From assembly GCA_026545765.1 (NCBI GenBank), contig CM048844.1, positions 57,756,932 to 57,820,931 of the forward strand: a stretch of 64,000 bases of DNA. The letters are read 5' to 3'. The notes beneath the pieces were generated by a model. That model searched no databases. It was given only the letters and a program-made list of their open reading frames with translations, and was not told where the DNA came from. Of the stretch, positions 59,601-64,000 are shown piece after piece. How positions within the stretch are numbered: the first letter of the stretch is position 1; each line of letters begins with the position of its first letter. This DNA comes from Plantago major (lineage: Eukaryota > Streptophyta > Magnoliopsida > Lamiales > Plantaginaceae). The position numbers were made by a program, and so were the translations under genes.

Positions 59601-59784
59601 TGCCCTTTTTTGCGTCCTTTCTCGTCCACTAGCTCGGTTTTTGTTATTGAACATTCTACTTGAGTCTCAGGTCCCTCTTTTCAGTCGCCTACACACCTTG
59701 GAAATCTACAAACAGGCAAGCCTTCTCAAATCAACTCTTTCCTTTTCTCTTTTCACTCGTTTGCTCGAGGGCAAGCACGAGTTC

Positions 59785-60976
59785 AGGTTTGGGGAGGGGT
59801 GTTTTGAGTTCGATCTGCTTTAGGCTTTTTGCTTGTGTGTTTCTCGTGTGTGTTTCCTTCTGTATTTTTTATTTTCTACTCGAGTCTAAGTCTGTCTTCC
59901 AAGTCGAGTGTCTATTGCATGTACTAAACCTGTTAATAGAAAGTCTGTTCTAACTGTAGTCCAAAAGCCTATGAGCATGCTTAGTAGCCGATGAAAAAAT
60001 GAAATATTTATACCGGAAATTTTGTTCTTGTGTAATTTCTCGGGAAGTGCAAACTCCCTTGTTTGCGCCTCATCATTCTCATGTGTACTCTGTGTAAGTT
60101 AAGAATGACGAACGGCATGTTTTCCATTCTTATTTGCTTCTGCCAAACCCGTTCCAAGAACAGGTTTGGGGAGGAGGTTTATGTGTACTGTATATGTTTA
60201 TAATGACTGTGATCTGGTTCTTCGTTCTCTCATATATAAATAAAAAAAAAATTACAATAAGTCTCGGAGTGTATCTATGGCACTTGTGACACCGTTAGTC
60301 GTGTTGGGCATGTTTCAAATACTACCTACACACCGGCGTGATCCTAAAAATTCATATGTCCGTGAGGGTTGATGGCGTGTTTACCAAACCAGCACGCAAA
60401 AAAGTGTGGACTTTCGGTAAAACAGACACTACCAAAAAATTGAGCCAAAATAAGCGTATGGGTCACATATAAGACTGCAAAAAAGGAGTATTCAAAAAAT
60501 AAAAGATTGAAAAAAGAGAGAACGATTGCTTTTTTATAAGTCTACTGCTGATTGTTTATAGAGCTGTGATAAAGTCCCTTTTGACTTGACTGATTGAGTA
60601 CAATGCATGAGGTGTTTGAGGCAACTTTGTGACGCAAGTCACCTTCCTTTTCTCTTTATATTCTTGAGTGATTACCCCTATTGGACACTTCCTGGAGTGT
60701 GAGAGATTAGTTGCATATGATCCACTTGTGAGGGACTACCGGATTAGACTAAGGTCTATTTACTCGGGAAACGAACTTTTTGGACTTGTGCATGTGATTC
60801 TGTGAATGTCAGTGTGAAGTCAAACCTCTTGCATTTTTTGGGCTTATTATTTGCAATCGTAGACTCAGTAGCTTGGGAGCTAGACTTTTCTTTTGTGTCA
60901 ATGTGTTTTTTTATTTTTCTAGGTTTTTTAGAGAGTCTGTTGCTTGAGGACAAGAAAGGGTTCGGTTTGGGGAGTT
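59785..60976 (+). repeat. Three purine tracts (PPT-like) of the Gypsy element
   Basis: ggtttggggag(g) occurs at about 59786, 60162 and 60965, each after a gag(g)..caag..cg.g/aacagg context. The last, cggtttggggagt, directly precedes tgatgagtcgg, a plausible LTR start, and so is the best polypurine tract candidate. The other two may be duplicated tracts. The DNA between has no gene. Confidence 0.6.
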
Positions 60977-61550
60977 TGATGAGTCGGTTTTACACCGTCT
61001 CATTTGGTCTTTTTTAACGTATTTTTGTCATCCTTGAGTACAGTTTTTATTGATTTTCCTAGAGTATTTTTCCTTGTTTTTTTCTTTGTGTGTTTTGTAG
61101 GTATTTGGCTAAACCGCACTAATTGAATGCAAAATGGTGTATTTTACATGCATCTACAAGATATGGAGTTCTGATGCCACGTATGGATGCTAGAAGCGGA
61201 GCGGGAAGGCCAAAATACCAAGTATTGGAGTCAAAAGGAGTCAAAAGGGCAAAACAGTCTTTCCAGGAAGAACTGGTGACGCCAGTTTCTTACTGGCGTA
61301 TGCTAGTGTGTCTCGAAGTCACAATTGGCGACACCAGTTTCCTACTGGCGATGCCAGTAATGCTTTATGGCGACGCCAATTAGCTTACTGGCGACACCAG
61401 TTGCCCAATCCTATCGTGATTCGACCGTTTTGTTTCCTAATTCATCTAGACTTCGCCTGTTTCTTCAATCGCAATTTTCTCGAATCGAATCAATGGAATC
61501 GAATGAATCAAATCAAACGAATCGAATCAATTGAAGAAATTATTTTGTAA
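60977..61550 (+). repeat. Probable start of the Gypsy 3' LTR
   Basis: tgatgagtcggttttacacc follows the purine tract, as an LTR start should. The unit runs through the palindrome cluster at 61270-61410 to an undefined end near 61550. No second copy is in the window, so the extent is uncertain. Confidence 0.5.
61268..61410. repeat. Second cluster of TGGCGNCGCCA-type palindromes
   Basis: Units such as tggtgacgccagtttcttac, ttggcgacaccagtttccta, tggcgatgccagtaatgc, tggcgacgccaattagct and tggcgacaccagttgc follow each other at about 25-bp spacing. At least five units are present. Confidence 0.85.
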
Positions 61551-62302
61551 TAATAATAACAATTATATGATTGTATATATAATCACAATTAAAAAAACAT
61601 ATTATTTTTGTCATCTTTCTCACACTCTTCCTACTCTTTTTCTGTCACTTTACCTTTTTATTTATTATTGTATAACAAACTTTAAAACCAACCGCGTGGA
61701 AAATAATATGAGAATGATAACTCGATTAAAACTGAATTTTAATCGTCGTACAAACTGTTTTTATCTAGTTTTTTTTTTGAATCGGTGAAATTTATTACAA
61801 CGTGAAAACGTTTACAAGAGCATGGACAATGTTCGGCAAATAAAATAATTAAAAGCTTAACTTTGGTTTGGTTTAACTTGTTTTGGAGTTTTTGAGAGTC
61901 ATTTGAAAGACTTGTAGATTTTGGTTTGACTTTGGTTTGGCTTAACTTGTTTTTTATTTGTTAAGTTTGAGAAAAAACTCAACGTTAGCTTCTGAGTATA
62001 ATTCTATTGTTCTGATATATTCCAACAAAAGAACATGTAGATTTTTTGTTAAAGATATACGTACAGAGTATGTGAACCAGATTGTATGGTACTCTCAGGT
62101 TCCTGTAGTTTCTTACCTTAACTCACATTTTACGGTAGAAAAGAAGGGTAATTCAAATTGTAACTATACTCTTTATTTCATTGATCTAGTAAAAGTCGTA
62201 TTAAAAAGAAAGAAAAAATTTGAAAATAACTCAATTGAATAAATTTTCTTATTTTCCTCGTTCAAAAGATCGGGTGTGTAAATAAATGATAACATAATAA
62301 TA
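61551..62302. other. AT-rich DNA with a 26-bp direct repeat
   Basis: ctttggtttggtttaacttgtttt (61859) and ctttggtttggcttaacttgtttt (61928) repeat 69 bp apart. A T run followed by gaaatttattacaacgtg at 61770-61803 resembles an antisense LINE 3' end. A frame at 61958-62242 has no family features. Confidence 0.45.
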
Positions 62303-62330
62303 CTCCCTCCGTCCCGCAGAACTTCATACA
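62303..62330. mobile_element. Left end of a Stowaway MITE cut by the LTR element
   Basis: ctccctccgtcccgcagaac after TA at 62301-62302 is a standard Stowaway end; at 62331 the Copia LTR begins and the rest of the MITE lies outside the window. Confidence 0.75.
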
Positions 62331-63984
62331 TGTTAGGAAATTTGTTAGATATTTTGTTAGAAATATCTGTTTAGATTTTGATCAGCAACATGATGACTTA
62401 TCTTAGTCTCATAAAGGTGATTAGTACTCTTGGTTCACTTGAACATTGTAAAAGAGGAAACCCACTAAGTATGATAGTCTAGCTAATCTTGTATAGGATG
62501 TTAGGTCTCAAAATGTAATTTTTATTTTATGAAGAGAAGACCAAGAAGAAGACATCCAAGCAGAACAAGTTCAACGACATTGAAGATTTGAAGACTGCAC
62601 AAGATTACTGAATTTACAGATACCTTGGCCAGATATCTTGAAGACACGAATAGTTTTAAACAAACTGTGTCACAAGAGATATCTGAGAAATAAAAGGTCT
62701 ATCTGAAATCAAGGAAAGTGTCCACAGATATCTATTCTCAGATACCTTGAGCTTTAACCACATTTCTGAAAAAGAAATATATATATATATTGCAAACAAA
62801 GTTGTTTCAATAAAAGTGGTATCTGAAGTTAAAGATAAGAACGTGCAAAGAATCAGAGAAATCTGATCAAGGTTGTCTCTGATACAAAGCATAGTTCCGT
62901 TGGCACTACAGGACAAAAGTATAGTACAATGCATTAAATGCACGGACAGAGATGTCTGAACAAAAGCAACGGTAGCTTCTGAAGAAGAAGACAAACTCAC
63001 ATAAGATTATACATGAGATATCAATAGTTTGAATTTGATTTAAGCCTAACGGATACTATTCAAACGGCACTCAAATTCATCTATAAATATCAACACTTAG
63101 ACTACTTGAGAAGACACACAGAACACTGAACACCTTAGACAAATTGAACACATATCTTAATCTCTCAAGCAAACTACTTACTCTCAAGCTTTCTGTTGCG
63201 ACCAAAGCTCTTGATCTTAAGTAGCACTGAAGTTCTAAGTGTCCTGATCCTAAACAAGCACAGCTATCTGTGAAAGAGTTGAATTGAAAGATCAAGTATC
63301 TGAGATTCATTCTCTAGAACATTTATCTAAGACTTGGGTCAGTAAAAAGAACAAGATACCATACATTGCAAAGTGTATTAAGTATACTTGATTCACAGAG
63401 CTATCTGATTAACTGAAAAGTTATTAAAGAAGCTCATCTGACAACTTAAACCAAAACCAACACCATCACTGGCGTGGAGTACAGGAAGTACTTAGTTTGA
63501 GAAACTAAGGAATAACTCAAAGGTTATTGAGCACAGGAAGTACTTAGCTTGGGAAGCTAGGGAATAGCTCAAAAGGTTTCGAGCATGTGAAGTACTTAAT
63601 GTGAAAGCCGGGAACAACTCAGGGGAACATTTGGTTGAACCATTTGTTTAAGGAATCTTAGAATAGGATTTTGTAAGGTGACCTCAATTATCTATTCTAG
63701 TGAATTCTAGGTCTTTGGAAGACCAAGTGGATTAGTTGGAGGATTACGCCACCTCCGATACCACTATACTTACTGTTATTTACTTTTCAGATTTACATTT
63801 CAAAGAACACACACACACACACACTTTAACTGCTTCGCACTTATCTATCTTAAGTCTTCCGGCCTGAATCTAAGTATCGAGATATCTACGTATATCTCGA
63901 GAAATAGTTTTATCGAAAAAATTTTTAAAAGCCTATACACCCCCCCCCCCCAAGCCTTTTACTTTGCCGTTATCTGGACCAACA
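62331..63984 (+). repeat. 5' LTR of a plus-strand Copia element of the same family as B
   Basis: Runs tgttaggaaatttgttagat to ...tatctggaccaaca, the inverse of element B's LTR over its whole length (1654 bp). It contains an AC microsatellite (about 63809) and a run of about 10 C (63941-63950). The last 200 bp show CG where element B has CAG or CTG, as in the altered 3' LTR of B. Internal sequence begins at 63985 and leaves the window. Confidence 0.93.
63081..63089 (+). promoter_or_regulatory. TATA-like box of the plus-strand Copia LTR
   Basis: ctataaata, conserved at the same place in all LTR copies of the family here (A: ctataaata, complement of 37441-37449; B: complements of 41185-41193 and 54495-54503). 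Likely core promoter of the element RNA; the transcription start is not determined. Confidence 0.6.
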
Positions 63985-63986
63985 AG

Positions 63987-63998
63987 TGGTATCAGAGC
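63987..63998 (+). promoter_or_regulatory. Primer binding site of the plus-strand Copia element
   Basis: tggtatcagagc two bases after the LTR, complementary to the 3' end of initiator tRNA-Met, showing that the full element extends to the right. Confidence 0.93.
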
Positions 63999-64000
63999 AG

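Overview
The window is nuclear DNA of a flowering plant, most likely a eudicot. It is AT-rich, its genes carry many short GT-AG introns, and plant-type transposons dominate it: CACTA, Mutator-like, PIF/Harbinger and Stowaway DNA elements, a plant LINE with a DUF4283-like ORF1, large Ty1/Copia elements primed by initiator tRNA-Met, and a Ty3/Gypsy fragment. No intact host gene is visible. The species cannot be fixed from the sequence alone.

Region 1 (1-20.5 kb). The left edge is the end of a CACTA transposon (to about 1259). From 1921 to 20520 runs a decayed copy of a 5'-3' exoribonuclease gene of the plant XRN2/XRN4 family. I can place 21 exons, but the start-codon exon is absent, and there is a 2-base insertion, an in-frame TGA and a 1-base deletion. 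Its introns hold a LINE tail, a Mutator-like element with 9-bp target duplications, a Stowaway MITE with a smaller MITE inside it, and a near full-length antisense LINE with a 15-bp target duplication.

Region 2 (20.5-36.4 kb). This is gene-poor. It holds isolated exon-like scraps (one resembles the LUC7 spliceosomal family), a possible Helitron end, and a 2.7-kb element-like block made of TATGATCTC/TATGTTCTC motif arrays in alternating orientation. It also holds several tandem duplications, RNase H-like fragments, a PIF/Harbinger deletion derivative nested in a Stowaway MITE, and another Stowaway MITE.

Region 3 (36.4-57.9 kb). These are nested minus-strand Copia elements of a SIRE-like type with LTRs of about 1.6 kb. 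Element A (36.5-56.0 kb) is truncated. A nearly 15-kb element B (40290-55255) sits inside A's right LTR, flanked by the 5-bp duplication gaatt. B has gag, protease, reverse transcriptase and RNase H remnants, but its integrase core is missing. Beyond pol it has about 6.6 kb, including a long accessory reading frame that continues through what look like five short introns. A gag fragment of another Copia family and a scrap of LTR follow.

Region 4 (57.9-64 kb). A broken plus-strand Gypsy integrase, its 3' region with repeated purine tracts and GC-rich palindromes, and a probable start of its 3' LTR come next. A Stowaway end is then cut by a complete plus-strand LTR (62331-63984) with its primer binding site. 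That LTR belongs to the same Copia family as element B, and its internal part lies beyond the window.

The points most worth a second look are the intron-bearing accessory gene of Copia B, a non-random CAG/CTG-to-CG difference between sister LTRs (biological or a base-calling artefact), the alternating motif arrays at 26.7-28.4 kb, and short GC palindrome arrays in two unrelated retroelement remnants.
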